From positions 1-64,000 of the IMG/VR virus record IMGVR_UViG_3300021091_005099: 64,000 bases of DNA. One strand, given 5' to 3'. Of the stretch, positions 51,032-58,113 are shown one piece after another; the stretch's first letter is position 1, and each line of letters starts with the position of its first letter. Made by a program: the position numbers and the translations under genes. A model generated the notes under the pieces. That model was given only the letters and a program-made list of their open reading frames with translations. It was not told the DNA's origin and ran no database searches. This DNA is from a virus.

Positions 51032-51301
51032 TTAAATCACAGCATTCTGAGCCATGCCGCTGAGTATGAATAGTGTGAGGTCGCTGTGTTCCTCGAAGCC
51101 CACGGTGGTCAATATCTGCACTTGGTCATTTTGGTATTTGACATCATTTACCATGGCAAACCTGCCTGCGCAATTGGCATAGATCCAGCGCGCAGTCTTG
51201 TGCATCTGGTGATCTGTTTGACTTGGTAAAGATATCGATTTGAAATGTGGTGGTATCCGATCTAGTTTTCTTGTGTGGAAATTTTTGGCATTAATCCTCA
51301 T
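51032..51301 (-). CDS. Hypothetical protein, 89 aa
   Basis: A small protein with no recognised family. It has a basic N-terminus (MRINAKNFHTRKLDRIPPHF), a central HKTARWIYANCAGRFAMVND and an apparent C-terminal sheet and hydrophobic helix (LTLFILSGMAQNAVI). Its start overlaps the end of the VWA-protein gene by 11 bases, so it is the third gene of the MoxR/VWA operon. Possibly a cofactor of that pair. Confidence 0.6.
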   Translation of the reverse strand: MRINAKNFHTRKLDRIPPHFKSISLPSQTDHQMHKTARWIYANCAGRFAMVNDVKYQNDQVQILTTVGFEEHSDLTLFILSGMAQNAVI

Positions 51302-52538
51302 AATTCACCGTCAATCCAAATGGTGCTTGTATATTTCTTTCCAGGCTGTTGTTGATCAGGAATATGGTGTCGCAATAGTCCTTGTCGCCCCAACTGTCGT
51401 AGGGCCAACCGTCTGTGAACATGATGAATTTCTTGGGCTCGATGCCCTCCTCCTTCATGTAATCCCAGTTGCACATGAAGTCAGTTCCGCCACCAGACCC
51501 CAGCTTGTAGTCCTTTAGTTCATCCTGGTTGTCGGGCGTGTAGATCACCGGATTGAATACCTTGGTGTCAAAGGACCAAAGATGTATGCGGAAGTCCTTG
51601 TACTGGTCCATAATGCCCTGCACCTCACTGAGGAATTCTCTGCACTGGTCATCGTCAATGGATCCCGATGCGTCGATCGCCAGGCAGATGTCAATTTTGT
51701 CTGTGTTGATCATGCCGGGCAGTATTGCGTCCATGTGCCAGCTCCTCCTGCTGGGTTTCATGAATGTGTAGTCGCTCTTCATTGTGCTCAATATCTGCTG
51801 TTGTATGATCTCTCTCCAGTTCATTTTCGGCTCAGTAAGCTGAGCCACCAATCTCTGTATGCTGCCGGGCAGGTTACCTGCTCCCGAGCTCTGTGCCGCG
51901 CTCAGCATGGCCTCCTTGATCTCGTCCTTGATCTTTTTCAGTTCCTCCTTGGTATAGACCGGCTGGCCTTGCTTGTTGGCACCACTGCCTTCACCTTGCT
52001 TATCCTTGCCATCACCTTGGCCATTTCCGTCCTTGTTCATTTGCAGGTGTTGATCAATCAATTCACCCAGTTTGTTCAAATTTATCTTATGCTTTTTCAC
52101 ATTCTTGTACAGCTCGTCATAGATCTTTTCTGCCGCCCAATCCTTGTATTTGTCATCCTGGAAACCTTTGTTTTCGCCCTTCTTGCCCTTGGGCATGTCG
52201 CCGATCTTGTAATCCACTAGTATCTGATTCACCGCATAGTCGCAGGCGATGTTCCAAATCTGTGGATCTCTGTCGCCAACACGCAGCAACATGTGCTCGA
52301 ACACATTGTGCAGTACCTCATGCCCAAACAGGAATTCAGTTTCTCTAGCGGAAAGGCTGTCTATGAATTTGATGTTATAGAAGAAGTGCCTGCCGTCTGT
52401 GGCAGCGGTGTCACACCACTTGTCAGCGTTCACGATCTTGAGCCTGGTGGCCAGGTTGCCGAAGAATGGATGCTTCAATAACAATGCTATCCTGGCGGTG
52501 ACCAGCTTGTCTATGATCTTTTGATCTGTGGCGAACAT
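51291..52538 (-). CDS. VWA-domain metallopeptidase-like protein
   Basis: A 415-aa protein starting at 52538 (TGATG overlap with the MoxR gene). The N-terminal half has a zinc-peptidase signature H73-E74-x2-H77 with E81 (FGHEVLHNVFEH). A Gly/Lys/Gln-rich linker follows near residues 170-195. The C-terminal half is a von Willebrand A domain with the metal site D289-A-S-G-S at 289-293. Proteins of this build work with a MoxR ATPase next door, and many phage and bacterial pairs of this sort are thought to act as chaperone or cofactor-insertion systems. The target is unknown. Confidence 0.8.
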   Translation of the reverse strand: MFATDQKIIDKLVTARIALLLKHPFFGNLATRLKIVNADKWCDTAATDGRHFFYNIKFIDSLSARETEFLFGHEVLHNVFEHMLLRVGDRDPQIWNIACDYAVNQILVDYKIGDMPKGKKGENKGFQDDKYKDWAAEKIYDELYKNVKKHKINLNKLGELIDQHLQMNKDGNGQGDGKDKQGEGSGANKQGQPVYTKEELKKIKDEIKEAMLSAAQSSGAGNLPGSIQRLVAQLTEPKMNWREIIQQQILSTMKSDYTFMKPSRRSWHMDAILPGMINTDKIDICLAIDASGSIDDDQCREFLSEVQGIMDQYKDFRIHLWSFDTKVFNPVIYTPDNQDELKDYKLGSGGGTDFMCNWDYMKEEGIEPKKFIMFTDGWPYDSWGDKDYCDTIFLINNSLERNIQAPFGLTVNYED

Positions 52539-53641
52539 CACTTTGACTCCATGGCAGTTATTACGTACTTGCCAAATTTTTTGTGGAATCTGTCGAATGA
52601 TTTAAGTTTGCTGGGATCGAATGGCAGCTTGTAGTTGGTCAGCGCTATCTTGGCTCCCATGACCACTAGTTCGGTCTCAAAATTGTCCATCATGTAGTCG
52701 AAGAAACGATCTGCCTTGTCATTCCAGTTCCTCTCCTTGTTGATGTGTGACTGTTGCAATTCGTAGCACAGGCTAACGGTGAGCGAATACATCGCTGATA
52801 TCTCCTTGGCCTTAAGGTCCTTGACCTTGCCGCTCAGTATGTCGGATGGGTTAGGTAGTTGGCCGCTAATTTTACGATGGTTCATAAACTTAACGGCCAG
52901 TCCCTCTCCTACTGCGCCCGCCACGAGGTCAGTGAGCGTACTTTCAGGCAGGCTGTCCGATAGAAGTTGGCTTACGAAACTCCATGATCTAGGAGTCGCG
53001 AAAGAGCGTGATGATCCCTTGGGATCAAAATCATATAAATCTTGTTTGGCGAATGTGACATAGCCCACCACGTCAGGGTGTATGTGGTGCATGGTAGCCC
53101 ACTGCATCCAGTCATCATAGTCCACTCGCAGTTCGATGTGTACGAACCTGTTGGCGAGCGGCGCTGGCATCCTGTAGGTCACTCCCTTGTCTGCGTCTCT
53201 GTTGCCCGCGGCCACAATGGCCACGCCCGCTGGCAGGTGATACTGCCCCACTCTGCGGTTGAGAATCAGCTGATATGCTGCCGCCTGCACAGCAGGCGCA
53301 GCGGAATTGAGTTCATCTAGGAATATAATATCGGTGGATTCGGGATTGGTTGGCAGCTCAGCTGGAGGAGCCCATACCATGTTGTTTTCCTTGGCATTGT
53401 AATAGGGGATACCTTTGATGTCAGTGGGTTCCCACAGAGGCAATCTTATGTCTATCACCTGTCTATCTTGGTCTTGTGCCACCTGTTTCACGATATCAGA
53501 TTTACCAATACCGGGAGCACCCCACATCATTAGTGGTCTCTTTAATTGTATGCAGTGCGATAATGCTGCCTTCGCCTCATTTGGAGTAACGGTTCTGTTT
53601 TGAGAGCCAACCGCTGTGCTCTTTTCCTTTTTGCTCACCAT
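52538..53641 (-). CDS. MoxR-type AAA+ ATPase
   Basis: A 367-aa ATPase. Walker A is GAPGIGKS (41-48), Walker B IIFLDE (105-110), sensor-type residues follow in VAAGNRDADKG, and LANRFVHIEL supplies the arginine finger region. It should form a ring that remodels a partner, usually a VWA protein. Start at 53641 with AGAGAGG upstream; the stop overlaps the VWA gene. First gene of a three-gene operon with a strong promoter. The pair is common in marine T4-like phages, where its purpose is not known. Confidence 0.85.
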   Translation of the reverse strand: MVSKKEKSTAVGSQNRTVTPNEAKAALSHCIQLKRPLMMWGAPGIGKSDIVKQVAQDQDRQVIDIRLPLWEPTDIKGIPYYNAKENNMVWAPPAELPTNPESTDIIFLDELNSAAPAVQAAAYQLILNRRVGQYHLPAGVAIVAAGNRDADKGVTYRMPAPLANRFVHIELRVDYDDWMQWATMHHIHPDVVGYVTFAKQDLYDFDPKGSSRSFATPRSWSFVSQLLSDSLPESTLTDLVAGAVGEGLAVKFMNHRKISGQLPNPSDILSGKVKDLKAKEISAMYSLTVSLCYELQQSHINKERNWNDKADRFFDYMMDNFETELVVMGAKIALTNYKLPFDPSKLKSFDRFHKKFGKYVITAMESK

Positions 53642-53674
53642 TTTTAGACCTCTCTACAATTTGTTTATACTACC

Positions 53675-53702
53675 ATTATAGCATAAAACCGTATAAGGTC
53701 AA
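53675..53702 (-). promoter_or_regulatory. Sigma70-like promoter of the MoxR operon
   Basis: Minus strand: TTGACC (53702-53697), a 16-base spacer and TATAAT (53680-53675), preceded by TGC as in extended -10 promoters. A leader of roughly 25 bases carries a purine-rich ribosome binding site (AGAGAGG). Confidence 0.7.
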
Positions 53703-53722
53703 GTTGATTTAACCAATTGATA

Positions 53723-54118
53723 TTATTGGCTTTTTTGCTCATCCGCCTTGCTCATGGCGCGGGCAAGCCCATATTTGGTCACGTCACCGGCAAACATCAT
53801 CAACTGAAGTGCCATTCTTTCCATTGTGACAGTGATCTGTTTCTTGTCCACATGATATGGGCAGTCCACAAATTCGTCCAACCATAGGAAGGTCTGTGGC
53901 GTGAAGATGATCTTGTCTGGGAACTTGATTGTGTAGATTTTGATCTCTAATTTTTTTACAATGTCAAGCCCCTGCTTGGTCAGTCGCAACGACCTAGCCT
54001 GATAGCTTTCTCTCACGTTCTGCCACCAAGTGTAATAACAGCTCTTGACAGTTTCCTCATGGTCGGGCTGATTCAGCAGTTGCATGAAGGTGCGAGTATA
54101 GGCGGTCTTGACGTCCAT
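53723..54118 (-). CDS. Hypothetical protein, 131 aa
   Basis: A mostly helical protein (MDVKTAYTRTFMQLLNQPDH ... SCYYTWWQNVRESYQARSL ... TKQGLDIVKKLEIKIYTIKF) with a C-terminal ITVTMERMALQLMMFAGD segment. No family recognised with certainty. It lies eight bases after the 95-aa gene and before the MoxR promoter. Similar small proteins are scattered through the early regions of marine T4-like phages. Confidence 0.6.
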   Translation of the reverse strand: MDVKTAYTRTFMQLLNQPDHEETVKSCYYTWWQNVRESYQARSLRLTKQGLDIVKKLEIKIYTIKFPDKIIFTPQTFLWLDEFVDCPYHVDKKQITVTMERMALQLMMFAGDVTKYGLARAMSKADEQKSQ

Positions 54119-54126
54119 ACTGTTAA

Positions 54127-54414
54127 TTATCGCTTGAATTTTTCGCCGGACTTTAATAGGTACACGCCAAACTTGTCAGTCTTGTGCATGGTGTTGAGTT
54201 TCTTGGCCAGGTTCTCCGCATGTCCCGGGTTGGAAAAAGAAACTTTCTTGTACTTGGGACCTGGGTAATTGGAAACCAAGCTGGCACTTTTAAGATTGAT
54301 GGGTTTACCATCGTAAAATACCGCCCAGATTCCTTCCGCAGCGAGAACTTCTTCTTGCTTGTAGGTCTCTTTATTGCTGATAGTCAACAGCACTGTGGGT
54401 TTTGGTCTTGACAT
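54127..54414 (-). CDS. Hypothetical protein, 95 aa
   Basis: A small basic protein with an apparent mixed alpha/beta fold: VLLTISNKETYKQEEVLAAE, GIWAVFYDGKPINLKS, then KYKKVSFSNPGHAENLAKKLN. This order resembles small phage proteins of unknown role. Its ATG lies inside one arm of a 10-bp inverted repeat, so translation may depend on RNA structure. No enzyme residues are evident. Confidence 0.6.
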   Translation of the reverse strand: MSRPKPTVLLTISNKETYKQEEVLAAEGIWAVFYDGKPINLKSASLVSNYPGPKYKKVSFSNPGHAENLAKKLNTMHKTDKFGVYLLKSGEKFKR

Positions 54415-54455
54415 AATCTATCAAGGTATTTACCAATTTTTACCAGATAGATTAT
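54413..54455. repeat. 10-bp inverted repeat across a gene boundary
   Basis: Arms at 54413-54422 (ATAATCTATC) and 54446-54455 (GATAGATTAT) are perfect complements with a 23-base loop. One arm contains the ATG of the 95-aa gene, the other contains the end of the 83-aa gene. In RNA it could form a hairpin that hides the start codon until ribosomes arriving from upstream open it. Confidence 0.6.
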
Positions 54456-54703
54456 TTGCTGAACTTGCCGCCGTCCATTTCTATGTTGATCGTTTGAGCC
54501 TGCTGTGCTGTTTTCAATGCCTCGATCATATCTTCCTGCACAGACACTATTCTCATCATGGTTTGGCTCAAACTAGATGCCAAACGGTCGGCGTCTTGCA
54601 TGGTCAAAACAATACTTTTTTCCTGCTTGTTTTTGGCAGTGCGTACTCTGGCTATGAAGTCTTCAATGGGCTGAGTTTGCAGCTTGCTCTTTGATTGCGT
54701 CAT
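54452..54703 (-). CDS. Hypothetical protein, 83 aa
   Basis: A short helical protein, MTQSKSKLQTQPIEDFIAR, then NKQEKSIVLTMQDADRLASS and SVQEDMIEALKTAQQAQ. The heptad-like spacing suggests a coiled coil. It overlaps the preceding 170-aa gene by 41 bases on the same strand and ends inside the inverted repeat before the 95-aa gene. Family unknown. Confidence 0.55.
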   Translation of the reverse strand: MTQSKSKLQTQPIEDFIARVRTAKNKQEKSIVLTMQDADRLASSLSQTMMRIVSVQEDMIEALKTAQQAQTINIEMDGGKFSK

Positions 54704-55175
54704 TTAATACCTGTTGCATTTCTATTTTGGTTTTGATAGGCCCTTTGTATGCATATCTCTGTAGTGTAATTACCTTGGGACAGTAGGCTTTCCTCCAACC
54801 TTTGGGGAAGCTGATGATATAATAGCCTGCACAAAACAAGCTGCGGCTTTTGGGTGTTTTGGTGTAAACGGGCAGTTGCTTTTGCACGTCAAACATGGAA
54901 TTGTAAGGCTGTTGTGAGCAAGTATAGCCATGCACCTGAAATTCCGTTTCGATGTGTGGCGCTTTATTTTCTGGCACTGTGATATCTGTGGCAAATATGC
55001 CTGAGCCAAATCGTGCGTACAGGCTTTCCTGTGTGGGATATTCCTGTCTTTGATCTTTCTTGCCCAGGAAGATCCAACCATTGTCGTCTTTTCTTTGCAG
55101 TGTGCCCAATTTCTGGCCATTCTCTTCTATGATCCAAAATTTATCTTTTACTAATATCTTTGCTCGCATGGTCAT
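54663..55175 (-). CDS. Hypothetical protein, 170 aa
   Basis: A protein with several aromatic strands: KFWIIEENGQKLGTLQRK, NGWIFLGKK, then a long part with paired Cys/Pro residues (HGYTCSQQPYNSMF, SLFCAGYYIISFPKGWRKAYC). Sequences of this type occur next to RNase H genes in marine T4-like phages, from memory. The ATG shares ATGA with the RNase H stop; an in-frame ATG follows at 55169. The role is unknown; neighbourhood suggests replication. Confidence 0.62.
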   Translation of the reverse strand: MTMRAKILVKDKFWIIEENGQKLGTLQRKDDNGWIFLGKKDQRQEYPTQESLYARFGSGIFATDITVPENKAPHIETEFQVHGYTCSQQPYNSMFDVQKQLPVYTKTPKSRSLFCAGYYIISFPKGWRKAYCPKVITLQRYAYKGPIKTKIEMQQVLNDAIKEQAANSAH

Positions 55176-56155
55176 GCCAACCTCGCATTGAACGGTTCCA
55201 CATACAACTGTGCCTGTTCCGTGATCTTCTGCAGGTCATATTTGGCACAGAATCTCATGAATCTTATACCCACTTGTGATATCTGTTTGTTTTCTGCTTT
55301 GGCCTGGACAATTGTTTGATCCAGTTCTTGTATTATGGCTTCGGGTTGTGCATGCAAGTCAACCAGCAATCTGTTGCGCTCGTAATCATCTATCACTCTG
55401 TGTTCAACCCCCTCAGGATCCATCCATTTGCTCAGCATGAGATTGTTCCAGGCATAACCTTTGTTGAGCCTATCCTCAAATGCTTCCAACAATCCCACTT
55501 TGTTTTTAGTGCCTTTTTTGCGCACTCCCGGGAAAGCTGAAAATATGTTGTCAGATGGATCGCCTCGCATGGCCTTTTCGAATATCGTCCATTCTGCACT
55601 CTCTGTTTTCTTGTGCTGTTTGGTTTTATTGTCGATCACAGGATTGCCTTTTTTATCAAAATAGCCCGCCACTGTGATGGTCTCTTCAGTGACACCATTG
55701 TACTGTCGAACATTTGGAGCTATCAGCTGATTGAGATCTTTGTCTGTGCTTATGATAACATGCTGTTGATCAGGATGCAGATCAATCCAACGAGCTATGA
55801 GATCGTCTGCCTCACATCTGCCATTTTGTAGCACCGTGACGTTGGTCTTGGTTCTTACGAAATCCACGAAATCATCATAGCACTCCCAGAACAGTTTGTT
55901 CTCTTCCTGCTCTGCCGCCGTCATTGCCTGCACTGTTTCTGCTCGATTCCTCTTATAGGGAGCATAGTGGTCTTTCCTCCAGCTGCGTCCCTCCAAACAG
56001 AATATTACGTGGGTGCCGTCAAAATCATTCCAGGCTTTCTTGATGGAATTTAGGGTGATGTGTATGGCCATGCCGATCTTTTCAGAAGCATCGCCACGTA
56101 TCACGTGCCTTGCTCGGAAAAAAGTGTTAGCGGTATCTACCAGTATGTGGGTCAT
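55172..56155 (-). CDS. rnh: T4-type RNase H, flap exonuclease
   Basis: A 327-aa 5' to 3' exonuclease of the FEN-1/T4 RNase H family, which removes RNA primers and flaps from lagging strands. Metal-site motifs can be seen in order: HILVDTANTFFRARH (first Asp), NRAETVQAM, CEADDLIARW (paired acids), STDKDLNQLI and GDPSDNIF. Size is near T4 RNase H (305 aa). It lies between an unknown 100-aa gene (two-base gap) and an overlapping 170-aa gene. It indicates that the phage has its own replication set in the remaining genome. Confidence 0.88.
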   Translation of the reverse strand: MTHILVDTANTFFRARHVIRGDASEKIGMAIHITLNSIKKAWNDFDGTHVIFCLEGRSWRKDHYAPYKRNRAETVQAMTAAEQEENKLFWECYDDFVDFVRTKTNVTVLQNGRCEADDLIARWIDLHPDQQHVIISTDKDLNQLIAPNVRQYNGVTEETITVAGYFDKKGNPVIDNKTKQHKKTESAEWTIFEKAMRGDPSDNIFSAFPGVRKKGTKNKVGLLEAFEDRLNKGYAWNNLMLSKWMDPEGVEHRVIDDYERNRLLVDLHAQPEAIIQELDQTIVQAKAENKQISQVGIRFMRFCAKYDLQKITEQAQLYVEPFNARLA

Positions 56156-56157
56156 AC

Positions 56158-56460
56158 CTATGATACCTCAGTCTTGCCGTCATCTCTTCTATTGATTTGA
56201 ACATAACCTGCACCTGTTACATCCACACCTTGCTCGTTGCCGATGGTCCGGCAAAGGCTCTGAAACCAACGATCCACTATTTCCTCTTCAGATGCACCTT
56301 TGTAGCCATTCTGTTTCAACATATTCACAAACTCATTATTCCAATCCAATTCAAAGAATCCATTTCTTGGATTTTCTGGATTCACATTCACTTGCAGAAC
56401 CTTGACCATGGGCTCTTCGCTCTTTTCAACTTTTGTATTTTTTGTTTTTTTAACTTTCAT
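56158..56460 (-). CDS. Hypothetical protein, 100 aa
   Basis: A small charged protein: Lys-rich start (MKVKKTKNTKVEKSEEP), then VNPENPRNGFFELDWNNEFV, a helical MLKQNGYKGASEEEIVDRWFQ and an end that may contain a strand. No family recognised. It opens the RNase H gene set. The promoter just upstream puts the predicted transcription start on its ATG, six bases after the -10 element. Confidence 0.62.
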   Translation of the reverse strand: MKVKKTKNTKVEKSEEPMVKVLQVNVNPENPRNGFFELDWNNEFVNMLKQNGYKGASEEEIVDRWFQSLCRTIGNEQGVDVTGAGYVQINRRDDGKTEVS

Positions 56461-56466
56461 ATCCTT

Positions 56467-56495
56467 ATTTTACAACTGTTTTTGGAAAAAATCAA
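56467..56495 (-). promoter_or_regulatory. Sigma70-like promoter of the RNase H gene set
   Basis: Minus strand: TTGATT (56495-56490), a 17-base spacer, TAAAAT (56472-56467), then AAGGAT and the ATG at 56460. Six bases between -10 and ATG, as at 27493 and 34304. Confidence 0.65.
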
Positions 56496-56521
56496 TTGTT
56501 TTCCAATCCAAATTTACCAAA

Positions 56522-57382
56522 TTACGTTCCCCAAGCATTCTTGAACAATGGCACCTGTAATCTATCGCTGTATCTGTAGCCCATTTTCATTGCCAGCTCT
56601 GCAACTGTCCTGTTGTTCATGTGATACACGCTCTCCACACCACCCACGGGCATGAGATAAACGGAACCTCGGAATCCCGCTTTATTATATTCCTTTACGA
56701 CCTCTATGGCTTCATAGGCATCATTGATGTCAACGATCACAAATTTCAAGTACACATGTCCCACTTCACCATACTCCGCTACCACATCGGGCACAATGGC
56801 ATCTTCTCGCTTCTCGCCGCTCACGCTCAATTTTGCGCTCACAGAGAAAGTGATGCTATCTTTGTTCCTACCATGCCTGTGACTCCACTGTGAAAGATAT
56901 CGTTTGAAATCTTGATGAAGTCTCTGTGTGCCATTGGTCTCGAAAGTGATCTCTCTGAGGTCCTGCATCTTGCCGTGCTCCAGTAAATCAGGATATGCTC
57001 TCTGCCAGCCCAGCAATGGCTCGCCGCCCGTGAATATGAAATGCTCATCGACCCATCGCTTGTGTGGCAATATCTCCATGGTCCTCTCCACTATGGCGTC
57101 TGACGTCAGCATGGGAGACAGGTCCTTGAATCTAGGATCCCAGGAGGCATAGCTGTCACAGCCTGTGCTGACCAAAGGCAATTCTCGATAATCTTTGAAT
57201 GGGAATTTTTTATGTTGCTCGTACACCTTGTCATTTTCATCGCTCCTGACCCCTTTGGGTAGGCCGAACCCGGCACAGGTGAAGTTGCAGCCAAATGTTC
57301 GCAGGAATACCGAAGGCACGCCCATGTAGCGCCCCTCTCCCTGTATGCTGTAAAATAGTTCAGCTACTTTTATCTTGCTCAT
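56522..57382 (-). CDS. queE: 7-carboxy-7-deazaguanine synthase-like radical SAM enzyme
   Basis: A 286-aa QueE-type enzyme, which rearranges carboxy-tetrahydropterin to 7-carboxy-7-deazaguanine. The start AELFYSIQGEGRYMGVPSVF and FLRTFGCNFTC are QueE hallmarks; FIFTGGEPLLG follows near residue 117. The cluster cysteines are unusually spaced: C32, C36, and then C75 (TGCDSYASW) after a 38-residue insert. The insert has the form seen in cyanophage QueE-like proteins, from memory. It works between FolE/QueD and QueC; FolE lies at 60758, and a QueC-like gene at 25681. The start overlaps a 48-aa gene by 23 bases. Confidence 0.85.
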   Translation of the reverse strand: MSKIKVAELFYSIQGEGRYMGVPSVFLRTFGCNFTCAGFGLPKGVRSDENDKVYEQHKKFPFKDYRELPLVSTGCDSYASWDPRFKDLSPMLTSDAIVERTMEILPHKRWVDEHFIFTGGEPLLGWQRAYPDLLEHGKMQDLREITFETNGTQRLHQDFKRYLSQWSHRHGRNKDSITFSVSAKLSVSGEKREDAIVPDVVAEYGEVGHVYLKFVIVDINDAYEAIEVVKEYNKAGFRGSVYLMPVGGVESVYHMNNRTVAELAMKMGYRYSDRLQVPLFKNAWGT

Positions 57383-57506
57383 GCAATGCCTCGACCGCTT
57401 CTAATATCTCTTCCACAGTGTATTTTCCCATTCTCTTTTTTTTAATTTCTGGGTCCTCATCTAAAGTGTACACTTCGTATTCGTTTTCGTCAATCTTGCT
57501 GTTCAT
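57360..57506 (-). CDS. Small acidic hypothetical protein, 48 aa
   Basis: A short open frame between the zf-CHCC gene (17-base overlap) and queE (23-base overlap). The product begins MNSKIDENEYEVYTLDEDPE and ends VEEILEAVEALHEQDKSS: acidic, then a likely helix. A run of eight A bases within it is a slippery site but no shifted frame is obvious. No Shine-Dalgarno sequence is visible. Its existence rests on the tight packing; it may instead be a chance frame. Confidence 0.4.
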   Translation of the reverse strand: MNSKIDENEYEVYTLDEDPEIKKKRMGKYTVEEILEAVEALHEQDKSS

Positions 57507-57654
57507 ATATGAATTTTTTATTGCAATATCCGCAAATGACTTCGTTACTATTGCCTATTGTGTAAAATACAGTGGGGTGTCCACCCCAGTCGTCATCTCC
57601 AAAACATTTGATGTCTCTGGTGTTGACGACCTCGACAGCCTGTTCAGCCATCAT
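57490..57654 (-). CDS. zf-CHCC-type zinc-finger protein, 54 aa
   Basis: The 54-residue product has the small zinc-ribbon layout known from zf-CHCC proteins: C17-F-G-D, then G25-H26-P27 (WGGHPTVFY), then C41-G-Y-C44 followed by NKKF. The spacing C-x8-H-x14-C-x2-C matches that family. It starts ATGATG, its ATGA overlapping the stop of the cupin gene, and runs 17 bases into the 48-aa frame. The role may be as a small metal-binding partner in the deazapurine set. Confidence 0.7.
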   Translation of the reverse strand: MMAEQAVEVVNTRDIKCFGDDDWGGHPTVFYTIGNSNEVICGYCNKKFIYEQQD

Positions 57655-58043
57655 CTTTTATCTTTTTTATCAAGCCTCACCACATTGCCGCTGCGGAAAT
57701 GGCCCACTGTCTCTCTTTGAATGTCATCATGATTGAACTCTGCCCAGTACAGTTCAAAGGCCACGCCGTCCTCTATTCCCTCGAAGAGATGGAAGTAGCC
57801 TGGCTTGACCTTGGTGAAATCGCCGGGTCCCAATATCGTCTCGTCGATGAGGTCCTGCTGGTCTCTCTGCCAGACCTTGATCTTCATCCGGCCTGACACC
57901 ACGTAGAATCCGTTCCACTTGTGTTTGTGCTGGTGTTTGCTGCACACTCCTCCCGCCCTGAAGTCGATGCGGTGGAATTCCAGCACGCCATTGGCGTGTA
58001 TCAGTTCGGTCTGTCCCCAGATCTTGCCGGCCTTATTTGACAT
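57651..58043 (-). CDS. Cupin-fold protein
   Basis: A 130-aa cupin from the ATG at 58043; a GTG at 58049 in the same frame is possible. Metal ligands appear in CSKHQHKHKWNGFYVVSG (several His) and the second motif GDFTKVKPGYFHLFEG. Such small cupins can be dioxygenases, isomerases or binding proteins; the sequence does not say which. It is the first gene after the hairpin at 58080-58107 and has its own promoter. It reads on through the zf-CHCC gene towards queE. Confidence 0.72.
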   Translation of the reverse strand: MSNKAGKIWGQTELIHANGVLEFHRIDFRAGGVCSKHQHKHKWNGFYVVSGRMKIKVWQRDQQDLIDETILGPGDFTKVKPGYFHLFEGIEDGVAFELYWAEFNHDDIQRETVGHFRSGNVVRLDKKDKR

Positions 58044-58051
58044 ATCCACAC

Positions 58052-58080
58052 ATTTTAATTGTATTTAGATGATTTGTCAA
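58052..58080 (-). promoter_or_regulatory. Sigma70-like promoter of the cupin-queE set
   Basis: Minus strand: TTGACA (58080-58075), a 17-base spacer and TAAAAT (58057-58052). The ATG lies eight bases downstream, so the leader would be zero to two bases. The -35 element adjoins the hairpin after the transporter gene. Confidence 0.65.
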
Positions 58081-58107
58081 GGCAGGTGCTGGTAATGGCA
58101 CCTGCCT
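58080..58107 (-). terminator. 10-bp GC-rich hairpin between transporter gene and cupin promoter
   Basis: Perfect 10-bp arms (58080-58089 and 58098-58107) around an 8-base loop, seven bases after the transporter stop codon. There is no T-run on either strand, so it is an atypical terminator; it may instead stabilise the 3' end or bound the next promoter. Confidence 0.45.
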
Positions 58108-58113
58108 CATGAT

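Noticed and set aside
51582-52220. Plus-strand 212-aa hydrophobic open frame
   Set aside because: Antisense to the VWA protein, whose charged codons read backwards as Leu/Val/Phe; looks like membrane protein but has no start signals.
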